A model generated the notes under the pieces. It had not been told where the DNA came from and did no database searches. It was given only the letters and a program-made list of their open reading frames with translations. The translations under genes and the position numbers were made by a program. Shown here in pieces: positions 1 through 6,183 of a stretch of 16,111 bases of DNA. This DNA is from Betaproteobacteria bacterium (GTDB taxonomy: Bacteria > Pseudomonadota > Gammaproteobacteria > Burkholderiales > SG8-39). The stretch covers positions 1-16,111 of the forward strand of contig CANIIN010000010.1 in the NCBI GenBank assembly GCA_947467405.1, in the 5' to 3' direction. Each line of letters opens with the position of its first letter. Positions within the stretch are counted from its first letter, which is position 1.

Positions 1-254
1 CGCACGACAAGCTGATCCTGCATGCCGGTCAGCGCACCGCCGGGTTCGAGCAACGGCCGCAGGATCGGCAGCACCTGCTCCACACTACGGTAGCGCAGCG
101 TGATGATTTCCATGTCAGCCTGCGCCGGCAGACTGACCAGCACGACTGCTAGCGCGATGAAAAGCGCCGCTCCTTGCCGCAACCTGTTTCGAATACGCAA
201 CAGGACGGCTCGTAACGGGGGCACGCTGGAAATCGATTTTTCTGGCTTTGACAT
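1..254 (-). CDS. Exported secretin-type protein, N-terminal fragment (3' end outside window)
   Basis: The reading frame runs open to the left edge, so only about 84 N-terminal residues are present. They start with a basic stretch, then a hydrophobic segment and an alanine signal-peptidase-like site (LPAQA, then DMEIITLRYR), so export to the periplasm or outer membrane is likely. The mature start, EIITLRYRSVEQVLPILRPL followed by a GALTGMQDQLVV stretch, has the beta-alpha-beta pattern of secretin N-terminal (N1/NHL-like) domains, where short-lived alignment positions read 'v.l.y.sa.ei..il.pll....' and 'l.vr'. Whether the missing part is a full secretin or a small stand-alone domain cannot be seen. 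The ATG at 254-252 lacks a good Shine-Dalgarno sequence. It is divergent from the NlpC/P60 gene, with about 100 bases between them. Confidence 0.6.
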   Translation of the reverse strand, partial: MSKPEKSISSVPPLRAVLLRIRNRLRQGAALFIALAVVLVSLPAQADMEIITLRYRSVEQVLPILRPLLEPGGALTGMQDQLVV

Positions 255-354
255 GTCAATTCAACGCATTACCCGGATACCAGAGGACCGGCTGACGACA
301 ACCATCCCGGATTATTTGCTTTACTTTCGAGCAGCATGCTACTAAATTACTTGA

Positions 355-939
355 ATGAGAAGCTACAAGCAATTGTTTATTATTGCTTTACAACCATTGC
401 TGACGGCCCTTTTCCTGGCCGGCTGCGGCGCCATCACGCCGGCGCCGGTTGCCGAGCCCGTGCCGAGCGCAACCAGCGCGCCGGCCGTCGTCATTGCTCC
501 CGCCACACTTCCCGAACCTTCTCGCCAAGCCACGTCACGCCAGGAGCGCGCGGCACGCATGCCGGAACGCTCCCCGGAACTGCTGCTGCAGGCGCTGGCG
601 ACATCCGGACTCGACTACCGTCGTGGTGGTCAATCGCACACCTCCGGCTTCGATTGCAGCGGACTCGTTGCGCACGTGTTCCAGCAGGCTTACGGCGTGA
701 AACTGCCGCACAACTCCCGCGCCCAGAGTGCCTACGGCAAACCCATCCAGGTGGCGGAACTGGAAATGGGCGACCTGGTGTTCTTCAACACCGAGCAGCC
801 GTTCTCGCACGTCGGCATCTATCTCGGCGACAACCGTTTCATTCATGCCCCCAAGCCCGGTGCCGTGGTACGGACTGAAAACTTCACGGCACGTTACTGG
901 AAGACACGCTTCAACGGCGCCCGGCGCATCGTCGATTAG
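355..939 (+). CDS. NlpC/P60-family cell-wall hydrolase, lipoprotein
   Basis: This is a predicted outer- or inner-membrane-anchored peptidoglycan endopeptidase of 194 residues, acting in the periplasm on peptide stems. A signal peptide ends in a lipobox LAGC with the lipidated Cys24. An Ala/Pro-rich linker (about 25-70) leads to an NlpC/P60 domain (about 74-194). The catalytic triad is visible: Cys101 in FDCSGLV, His152 in FSHVGIYLG and His164 in FIHAP. Size and layout resemble Spr/MepS-type enzymes, which cleave the D-Glu-mDAP bond or mDAP-mDAP crosslinks; the exact bond cut here is unknown. The ATG at 355 is the only start giving the complete signal peptide, although no Shine-Dalgarno sequence precedes it. 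The gene is convergent with the patatin-like gene and appears to be monocistronic. Confidence 0.9.
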   Translation: MRSYKQLFIIALQPLLTALFLAGCGAITPAPVAEPVPSATSAPAVVIAPATLPEPSRQATSRQERAARMPERSPELLLQALATSGLDYRRGGQSHTSGFDCSGLVAHVFQQAYGVKLPHNSRAQSAYGKPIQVAELEMGDLVFFNTEQPFSHVGIYLGDNRFIHAPKPGAVVRTENFTARYWKTRFNGARRIVD

Positions 940-1029
940 GGTCACCGCGCAAGGGGGCCGCTGTGACGACCATGAGCCCCTTTGCCTGTCACCACGTCAG
1001 CGGGACGCGTGTCGGGGCGACTGGCGGAA

Positions 1030-2055
1030 TCAACGGACGACCGGCGCCGCGCCCAGCGCCGTCGAATGCAGCGGGGCAAACCCCGCTACGCCCAACGCGG
1101 TCAGCCGGGCGCGCAGCTTGGGTATCTGCTCCTGCGCGGCCCGCTCACCTTCCAGCACCGCCAGATGACGTGACTGGAAATCCGTGCCGGCGATATTGCT
1201 GACCTTGGGCTGGATGACAATATCGGCCAACGGCAATTCCGCAGCCACCAGGCTCTGACCCATGATGGCGAAGGTCTGCAGCAGCACTTCGAAACTGCTG
1301 AGGGTTTTCTGTTCACGCGGTCGCGCCGAAATGTCCACCGCGATCACGATGTCCGCGCCCAGGCTGCGGGCGATGCGCACCGGCACCGGCGCGACCAGTC
1401 CGCCATCGACGTATTCCTTGCCGCTGATCGACACCGGTTGAAACACACCCGGCACACTGGACGATGCGCGCACCGCCATGCCGGTATTGCCGGTGCGAAA
1501 TACCAGCGCTTCGCCGGTCTGCAGATTGGTGGCCACCACGCCCAGCAACCGCGGCAGCTTCTCGATGGGACGATTGCCGACGGCGCTGTTGACGAAATTC
1601 TGCAGCGCTTCGCCCTTGATCACGCCACGCGATGGCAGCGACCAATCGGTGATGGCGCTGTCATCCATGCCCAGCGCCACGCGCTGCAGGTCGAACCCGG
1701 ACAGGCCGCTGGCATACAGCGCACCCACCAGGCTGCCGGCACTGGTGCCGACCACGATGTCCGGCACGATGCCCTGCGCCTCCAGCGCCTTGATGACGCC
1801 GATATGCGCAAAGCCACGCGCGGCACCGCCGCCCAGCGCCAATGCGATGCGCGGCGGCGCACGGGGCGCAGGCGGCTCGGCAGCGGCGGCCTTGACCGCG
1901 GACTGCGCGTCCGGTGCAACGACCGCGGCAGGCTTGCTTGCACAACCGGCCAAAGTCAACGACAGGAGCAGCACAAAACGAAACAGCCAGACCGATACGG
2001 GGCCTGGCTGATTCGAGAACGCTTGATTGCAGGGATACATGGCGGATTCAGTCAT
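1030..2055 (-). CDS. Patatin-like phospholipase, predicted lipoprotein (RssA-like)
   Basis: This is a 341-residue serine hydrolase of the patatin family, which deacylates phospholipids or other lipids with a Ser-Asp dyad. A membrane segment (about 23-37) ends in the lipobox LAGC with Cys38, so it should be anchored on the periplasmic face. The oxyanion loop GGGAARG is at 75-81, the nucleophile elbow GTSAG at 103-107 (Ser105), and the catalytic Asp217 in DGG. The residues before the signal peptide are long, and Met6 (codon 2040-2038) is a plausible alternative start; neither has a clear Shine-Dalgarno sequence. It lies 95 bases downstream of efp on the same strand and may be read from the efp promoter. 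Substrate is not deducible. Confidence 0.87.
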   Translation of the reverse strand: MTESAMYPCNQAFSNQPGPVSVWLFRFVLLLSLTLAGCASKPAAVVAPDAQSAVKAAAAEPPAPRAPPRIALALGGGAARGFAHIGVIKALEAQGIVPDIVVGTSAGSLVGALYASGLSGFDLQRVALGMDDSAITDWSLPSRGVIKGEALQNFVNSAVGNRPIEKLPRLLGVVATNLQTGEALVFRTGNTGMAVRASSSVPGVFQPVSISGKEYVDGGLVAPVPVRIARSLGADIVIAVDISARPREQKTLSSFEVLLQTFAIMGQSLVAAELPLADIVIQPKVSNIAGTDFQSRHLAVLEGERAAQEQIPKLRARLTALGVAGFAPLHSTALGAAPVVR

Positions 2056-2100
2056 CAGGAGGCAGTTGGATTGGCTAAACCGTCCGCGGATCCCTGATGA
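2052..2100. repeat. 8-bp inverted repeat spanning the patatin-gene start
   Basis: TCATCAGG at 2052-2059 and CCTGATGA at 2093-2100 are perfect reverse complements, separated by 33 bases. The left arm includes the annotated ATG (2055-2053) of the patatin-like gene. In the mRNA the arms could pair and hide this start, which would favour the Met6 start just inside. Chance occurrence of two 8-mers this close is not negligible. Confidence 0.35.
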
Positions 2101-2150
2101 CCTCCGTCACCACCACGTCGCAGAGCGCAACGGGGGCAAGGCGGAAAGAT

Positions 2151-2711
2151 TCAGGCCTTGGAACGGCTGCGGTATTCGCCGGTGCGGGTATCGATTTCGA
2201 TACGGTCACCGGTTTCGCAGAATGCCGGCACCGGAATCTCGAAGCCGGTCTTCAGCCTGGCGGGCTTCAGCACCTTGCCCGACGTATCGCCGCGAACGGC
2301 CGGTTCGGTGTACTCGATTTCACGAACCAGTGTCTGCGGAACGGCCACGGAGATGGGACGCTCCTGAAACAGCACCACTTCGCAGGGCATGCCTTCTTCC
2401 AGGTAGTTCAGCGCATCGCCCATGTTGTCCGGGTCGATCTCGAACTGGTTGTAGTCGGCATCCATGAACACGTAGAAGGGGTCGCCGAAGTACGAGTAGG
2501 TGACTTCCTTGCGCTCGAGATTGACCATCTCGAACTTGTCGTCGGCGCGATAGACGGTTTCGCTGGCGGCGCCCGTCAGCAGGTCCTTCAGCTTCATCTT
2601 CACCACGGAGGCGTTGCGGCCCGACTTGCTGAATTCGGCCTTCTGCACGACCTGCGCGTCCTTGCCCACCATGATGACGTTGCCGGCGCGAATTTCCTGA
2701 GCGATCTTCAT
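2151..2711 (-). CDS. efp: Elongation factor P, EarP-modified type (Arg32)
   Basis: EF-P binds the ribosome between the P and E sites and rescues stalling on proline runs. The 186-residue length is typical. The three beta-barrel domains are recognisable: a KOW-like N-terminal domain, a middle OB domain beginning near ETVYRADDKFEMVNLE, and a C-terminal OB domain ending in the conserved GDRIEIDTRTGEY. The tip loop of domain I reads KSGRN with Arg32 where E. coli has a lysine. This arginine is the residue that EarP rhamnosylates, and earP lies directly upstream on the same strand. GGGA about 8 bases before the ATG can serve as the ribosome site. A 236-base gap after earP contains its own predicted promoter. 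Confidence 0.97.
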   Translation of the reverse strand: MKIAQEIRAGNVIMVGKDAQVVQKAEFSKSGRNASVVKMKLKDLLTGAASETVYRADDKFEMVNLERKEVTYSYFGDPFYVFMDADYNQFEIDPDNMGDALNYLEEGMPCEVVLFQERPISVAVPQTLVREIEYTEPAVRGDTSGKVLKPARLKTGFEIPVPAFCETGDRIEIDTRTGEYRSRSKA

Positions 2712-2882
2712 GCTATGTATCCCGTGTCTGAATCAGTCTGTTTATCTGAATGCTCGTCAGCCTGCTGCTGGTGCGGTGCGACCGCCAATGCTTTGACCAA
2801 TCCATGCGCTGTTGCCAATGCAGGGTGGTCCAATCTGCCAGAACAAGCGCACCGGCGGGAAAGCTGCTGAAGAAAGCCGGAC

Positions 2883-2911
2883 ATTTTAGCGCAACGCCCC
2901 TGTTATGACGA
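2883..2911 (-). promoter_or_regulatory. Predicted sigma70 promoter for efp
   Basis: Read on the minus strand, TCGTCA (2911-2906) and TAAAAT (2888-2883) are separated by exactly 17 bases; they match the -35 and -10 consensus at 4 and 5 of 6 positions. Transcription would start near 2876, giving an efp leader of about 165 bases. The site sits inside the gap after earP, so efp could be expressed independently of the upstream operon. Confidence 0.45.
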
Positions 2912-2947
2912 GGGCAAGGGGTCAGATTTTGAGGTTTCAGCCCGGAA

Positions 2948-4216
2948 TCAGGCCTTGGAGCGCTTCTTTCGGCAGAAATCGACCAGTTTCCCGGCGAGGT
3001 CCTGTTGCCGTATCAAACCGTTCGACCAGTCGCTGGCATGCTGCAGTAGCACTCCGCCATCCGAGGCGAGTTGCGCCCATGCCGCAGCAAGTTGCCCTCC
3101 TGCCTCCACCGCCGAGATCTTTCCGACCGCGACTCCGCCGTCCGCTGACTGGCCGTTCCAGGTGCGCCAGAGGCTGCGAAACGCGGACTGCAGGCCGGCC
3201 GGCAAGTCGGCGCAATAATTGTCGAGGAAGGCCTCGAGCTTCACGCCGTGGGTGTTTTCCTGTTGCGGGTAGATGTGCCACACAAACGGCCGGGCCGCCC
3301 ATTGTGCGCGCACGAAGGAATCTTCACCTCGCACGAAGTTCCAGTCGCAGGCCCAGAGCAACAGATCGTAATCATCCTGCGTGAGGAACGGCAGAAAGCG
3401 GATTTCCAGATTGCCGCGCCGGACGGATTCGCCAGTCCCTGCCACAGCCTGACCGAGCCAGCGCAACACATCCGGCCGTATTCGACTGTCGGTCACGGCA
3501 AGGCAGACCGGGGTATCACCTTTGCTCCAGACATCCAGCAATCCACCCAGGTGCGGATTTTCGTACCCGAACAGGGAGATCGCAGTGGCCCCTGGCGAAG
3601 GAGAAAGCCACCCAAAGCGCTTCCAGAAAGCATCGATCGCTTCGTCATGGCCTTGAAAAACTGCGCAACGCAACTTCAAGTCCACTTCGCGCAGCAGTCC
3701 GCCCGTGTCGGCACTAAAGCCCGGGAAGAAAAAATAACGATCGATGTCCAATCGCGGATGGGGTGACGGCAATCCGTGATGCGACGCCACCCATGCTTCG
3801 GCACTGAGGTATTCGAGCGTGATCCAGATGGGACGATGCCCAGGCGGACAACTTGTCGTGGCACTCAATACAGAAGAAGCCAGACGTTCCGAATAAGTGT
3901 CCGGCAGCCCGCAACCGAATGCCTCAACGACAACGTCGGGCATCGTGATCGCATCGATGGCGTCACCGGCGCCGGCAGCAAAATCGGCCTCACGCCAGAC
4001 ACGTACCTCGACTCCATCGACCCGTTGTGCCGGTTCCGAATCGTTCACCACGGGATTCAACGCGTGCAGCGCGGCGAGGTGGTCGATCCACAGTCGCACC
4101 TGGCAGCCATGCTCGGCATGCAGTTGTCGCGCCAGTCGCCAGCAAACGGCAGCATCACCATAGTTATCGATGACGCGACAGAAAATGTCCCAGGCGGGCT
4201 GCTGCAAACAGGTCAA
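2948..4216 (-). CDS. earP: EF-P arginine rhamnosyltransferase EarP
   Basis: EarP transfers rhamnose from dTDP-rhamnose to Arg32 of EF-P in the cytosol, with inversion (GT-B fold, GT104). From the chosen start the protein has 422 residues. Family landmarks are present: WDIFCRVIDNYGD with Asp17 and Asp21 (the positions known as Asp13 and Asp17 in the Pseudomonas enzyme), LEYLSAEAWV, FFFPGF, FGYENPHL, and RGEDSFVRAQWA (about 296-307), the nucleotide-sugar-binding block. The open frame continues 26 codons upstream to an ATG at 4294, but those residues match nothing in the family and would overlap the tonB-like gene by 80 bases. I therefore start at TTG 4216-4214, which overlaps the upstream TGA (TTGA). 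A second TTG at 4207 has GAAGG nine bases before it and is also possible. Confidence 0.95.
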   Translation of the reverse strand: MTCLQQPAWDIFCRVIDNYGDAAVCWRLARQLHAEHGCQVRLWIDHLAALHALNPVVNDSEPAQRVDGVEVRVWREADFAAGAGDAIDAITMPDVVVEAFGCGLPDTYSERLASSVLSATTSCPPGHRPIWITLEYLSAEAWVASHHGLPSPHPRLDIDRYFFFPGFSADTGGLLREVDLKLRCAVFQGHDEAIDAFWKRFGWLSPSPGATAISLFGYENPHLGGLLDVWSKGDTPVCLAVTDSRIRPDVLRWLGQAVAGTGESVRRGNLEIRFLPFLTQDDYDLLLWACDWNFVRGEDSFVRAQWAARPFVWHIYPQQENTHGVKLEAFLDNYCADLPAGLQSAFRSLWRTWNGQSADGGVAVGKISAVEAGGQLAAAWAQLASDGGVLLQHASDWSNGLIRQQDLAGKLVDFCRKKRSKA

Positions 4217-5028
4217 CCTTCGCGCAGGTCGAAGACCACCGGCACATCGACCGTGAACTCTCGGCCGCGCAACGACAGCGGAACCTGCGCCCAAGGTCGC
4301 CCCTTCTTCACCATGTCGAGGGCTGTGTCATCCAGCAACTGAAAACCGCTGGAGGTCTTGATCGAATAACTTTGTGGCATTCCATTGCTGCCCATGACAA
4401 GACGTATCTCCACCTTACCCTGCCATCCCTTCTCCATCGCCTGCGCCGGATACCGCTTATAGCGTCGGGCGCCCATCAATATGTCCTGAAGAAATCGGCC
4501 AATTGACCCTGCATCAGCGGCATTTTGCTGCGATTTATTCACATCCACCGACGCCACTTCCTGACTACCCGGGCTGCCGGCCGCTGGCGGCGCCGATGCA
4601 GCAACCGGCGGTGGTTGAACGGGTTGCGGCGCCGCTGCCCCAGGCGTTGCAGGGGCCGAAGGCGGGGTAGATGGCAAAGCCGGCGGCGCGGCGGCGACAT
4701 GGGGCGCCGTTGCAGGAGCCGGTGTCGCCATGGCAGGCACAGTCAGCCGTGTCACGGACGACGGAGGCGGCTCGACGCGACGCGGCGGTTCCGGACGTAC
4801 CGGCTCGGGTTTCAGTTGTTCAGGTTCAGGCAGCGACGCGCGCTCGCGAATCGCGCTGCGCGGCATCAGTCGCGCCTGCAGGACCATGTCACCTGGCGAT
4901 GACGCCGGCCCCTGCCGCGCCGGCGTAAAGGCAAAGAGAACAACCAGATGCAGCATGACCGACACGGCGATCCCGATCGCGATGGAGCGATCGCTGATGT
5001 GCGTGGGAAAGTGCATGGCAACGTTCAT
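4213..5028 (-). CDS. TonB-like energy-transducer protein
   Basis: The protein has 271 residues: one N-terminal membrane segment (about 14-34), a long Pro/Ala-rich periplasmic spacer (about 55-155), and a C-terminal TonB domain (about 175-271). The last contains the YP motif (YKRYPAQAMEKGWQGKVEIR) and the usual following beta-alpha-beta pattern. TonB proteins carry proton-motive energy from ExbB/ExbD to outer-membrane receptors. No exbB, exbD or receptor gene is present here, so the partner is unknown; some proteins with this layout work in cell division or the envelope (TolA-like) instead. It starts three bases after the hydrolase stop and its stop overlaps the earP start, indicating translational coupling. 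Met5 is an alternative start. Confidence 0.8.
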   Translation of the reverse strand: MNVAMHFPTHISDRSIAIGIAVSVMLHLVVLFAFTPARQGPASSPGDMVLQARLMPRSAIRERASLPEPEQLKPEPVRPEPPRRVEPPPSSVTRLTVPAMATPAPATAPHVAAAPPALPSTPPSAPATPGAAAPQPVQPPPVAASAPPAAGSPGSQEVASVDVNKSQQNAADAGSIGRFLQDILMGARRYKRYPAQAMEKGWQGKVEIRLVMGSNGMPQSYSIKTSSGFQLLDDTALDMVKKGRPWAQVPLSLRGREFTVDVPVVFDLREG

Positions 5029-5031
5029 GCG

Positions 5032-5586
5032 TCAGCGCGCCGGTCGTTGCCGATAGGCCTGATCGAATATGCCTTCGAGTGCCGGATGCGCTCCACGCAG
5101 GCCATCCACGACCTGCCTGGCCCAGTCGAAATACTGCTGTCGGCGCGCCAGGTCCCAGTTGGATGGCGCGTTGGTCGCCACATCGCGCAGGTTGCAGATC
5201 TTGTCGGCCAGTTTCACCAACTTCGCAGGGAGTGACAGCGTCGGTGAGTGAACGATCTGCAGGCGCTTGCGCTCTTCACGCGACAACAGCTTGTCGTCGG
5301 TGACTTCCAGCACGATGTCGCGGATCACCGCGCCAAACTCATTCAACAGCTCCTCGGGAGTCGTCTCGGTATCCTCCACCGTGTCGTGCAGCAACGCCGC
5401 ACAGATGGTCGGCGTGTCGTGGACGCCTCCCTCGTTGATCAGGACGTTGGCCAATGCGATGGGATGATTGATGTAGGGCGAGGCAGCCGGATCCTTGCGG
5501 CGCTGGTCGCGATGCTTGTGGGCCGCGAACGCCAGCGCGTGCAGGACCTCCGACAATGAATGAACGTCTGGCTGGGTGCGGGACAT
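5032..5586 (-). CDS. MESH1-like HD hydrolase (small alarmone hydrolase, predicted (p)ppGpp pyrophosphohydrolase)
   Basis: The 184-residue protein is a stand-alone HD domain related to the hydrolase half of SpoT and to metazoan MESH1 (HDDC3). Such enzymes remove the 3' pyrophosphate from (p)ppGpp; MESH1 also attacks NADPH. Family blocks are KHRDQRRKDP, PYINHP, ALLHDTVEDTETT, EVTDDK, and AKLVKLADKICNLRD. Predicted Mn ligands are His41, His67, Asp68 and Asp128, with the spacing of the MESH1 set. No synthetase, TGS or ACT domain is present. The frame opens further upstream to 5724, but that part overlaps the neighbour's terminator. The ATG at 5586-5584 has GAGGAG nine bases before it and begins where the family begins. 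It heads the operon with the tonB-like gene and earP. Confidence 0.88.
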   Translation of the reverse strand: MSRTQPDVHSLSEVLHALAFAAHKHRDQRRKDPAASPYINHPIALANVLINEGGVHDTPTICAALLHDTVEDTETTPEELLNEFGAVIRDIVLEVTDDKLLSREERKRLQIVHSPTLSLPAKLVKLADKICNLRDVATNAPSNWDLARRQQYFDWARQVVDGLRGAHPALEGIFDQAYRQRPAR

Positions 5587-5604
5587 GACGACTGGCTCCT
5601 CGAC

Positions 5605-5621
5605 CAGGGGTCGGGCCCCTG
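5605..5621. promoter_or_regulatory. Leader inverted repeat ahead of the alarmone-hydrolase operon
   Basis: CAGGGG (5605-5610) and CCCCTG (5616-5621) form a perfect 6-bp stem with a 5-base loop. It lies between the predicted -10 box and the GAGGAG ribosome site (5601-5596), only three bases from the latter. It could be an operator or an mRNA hairpin affecting initiation; no function is shown. Confidence 0.35.
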
Positions 5622-5635
5622 TCGCTTTCGCAGCG

Positions 5636-5641
5636 ATTGTA
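5636..5641 (-). promoter_or_regulatory. Predicted -10 box of the alarmone hydrolase-tonB-earP operon
   Basis: TACAAT on the minus strand matches the sigma70 -10 consensus at 5 of 6 positions, 49 bases before the start codon of the hydrolase. The corresponding -35 is poor (CTGTTT at 17 bases), so an activator may be needed. A GCGGC/GCCGC palindrome lies within the spacer. Confidence 0.35.
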
Positions 5642-5701
5642 GCGCGGCTACGCCGCCGAAACAGGGCTGAACCCCAAGGCGCTTCGGCAAGAGACCAAAA
5701 A

Positions 5702-5735
5702 AATCGGGGAAGGTGCTTTCGCACCCTCCCCGATT
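5702..5735 (-). terminator. Intrinsic terminator after the thiolase-like/DUF35 genes
   Basis: On the minus strand two 15-base arms (5735-5721 and 5716-5702) pair with one G-U wobble, close with a GAAA tetraloop, and are followed directly by a run of seven Ts. This is a textbook rho-independent terminator, 32 bases beyond the stop of the DUF35 gene. It separates that unit from the alarmone hydrolase operon on the same strand. Confidence 0.9.
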
Positions 5736-5766
5736 TGTGCCACGAACTTTCGTTCGCCGATCGATG

Positions 5767-6180
5767 TCAGACCGGCTTGAACATCGGCATCGGCGGTGTT
5801 GCGCCGGAACCGTCGCCGGTCGGCTTGAAGACAACCTGTACTTTCTGTCCGACCTTGATGGTATCCAGATCACAGTCGACGATATTGGTCATCATGCTCG
5901 GGCCTTCGTCCAGCGTCACGTACGCAATCGCGTAGGGCGTGGGTGAGCCACGACGCAGCACGCTGTAGGTATAGACCGTGCCGGTGCCCTTGGCCACCGT
6001 CCATTCGGTCTGGTCGCTGAAGCAGTACGGACACAGGCTGCGCGGGTAGTGGTGGTACTCACCGCAGGCCTTGCACTTCTTGACCAGCAACTGACCCTTG
6101 GCTGCGGCCTCCCAATAGGGCTTGTTTTCCGGATACACCGCCGGGGCGGAGATCTTGCGATCCTGATATTGAGTCGCCAT
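5767..6180 (-). CDS. DUF35 zinc-ribbon/OB-fold acyl-CoA-binding partner protein
   Basis: This 137-residue protein has the two-part DUF35 layout: an N-terminal helical hook and a rubredoxin-like zinc ribbon with Cys36, Cys39, Cys50 and Cys53 (KCKACG and SLCPYC), then an OB fold (about 60-137) with the typical GTGTVYTYSVLRRG strand. In known pairs (ChsH2 with Ltp2, archaeal HMG-CoA synthase/thiolase complexes) such proteins bind the CoA part or bridge active sites of a thiolase-fold enzyme. The thiolase-like gene lies three bases upstream, and AAGGGA precedes this ATG at good spacing, so the two proteins very likely form a complex in the cytosol. Unlike ChsH2, no hydratase (MaoC) domain is fused. 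Confidence 0.9.
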   Translation of the reverse strand: MATQYQDRKISAPAVYPENKPYWEAAAKGQLLVKKCKACGEYHHYPRSLCPYCFSDQTEWTVAKGTGTVYTYSVLRRGSPTPYAIAYVTLDEGPSMMTNIVDCDLDTIKVGQKVQVVFKPTGDGSGATPPMPMFKPV

Positions 6181-6183
6181 GAC

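Noticed and set aside
316..345. TTGCTT and TGCTACTAA as an extended -10 promoter for the NlpC/P60 gene
   Set aside because: Only 3 of 6 positions fit at -10, spacing is 18, and the start site would fall almost on the ATG, implying a leaderless message without other evidence.
950..984. A 9-bp stem (CAAGGGGGC with GCCCCTTTG, one G-U) after the NlpC/P60 gene
   Set aside because: The loop is 17 bases and no T run follows on either strand, so I do not call it a terminator.
1438..2097. Long plus-strand frames opposite the patatin-like gene and similar long frames opposite other genes
   Set aside because: They are antisense shadows of clearly recognisable proteins and show no family features of their own.
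2921..2935. GGGGTCAGATTTTGA, similar to motifs flanking REP-associated transposase elements
   Set aside because: Only one copy is visible, with no partner arm and no transposase.
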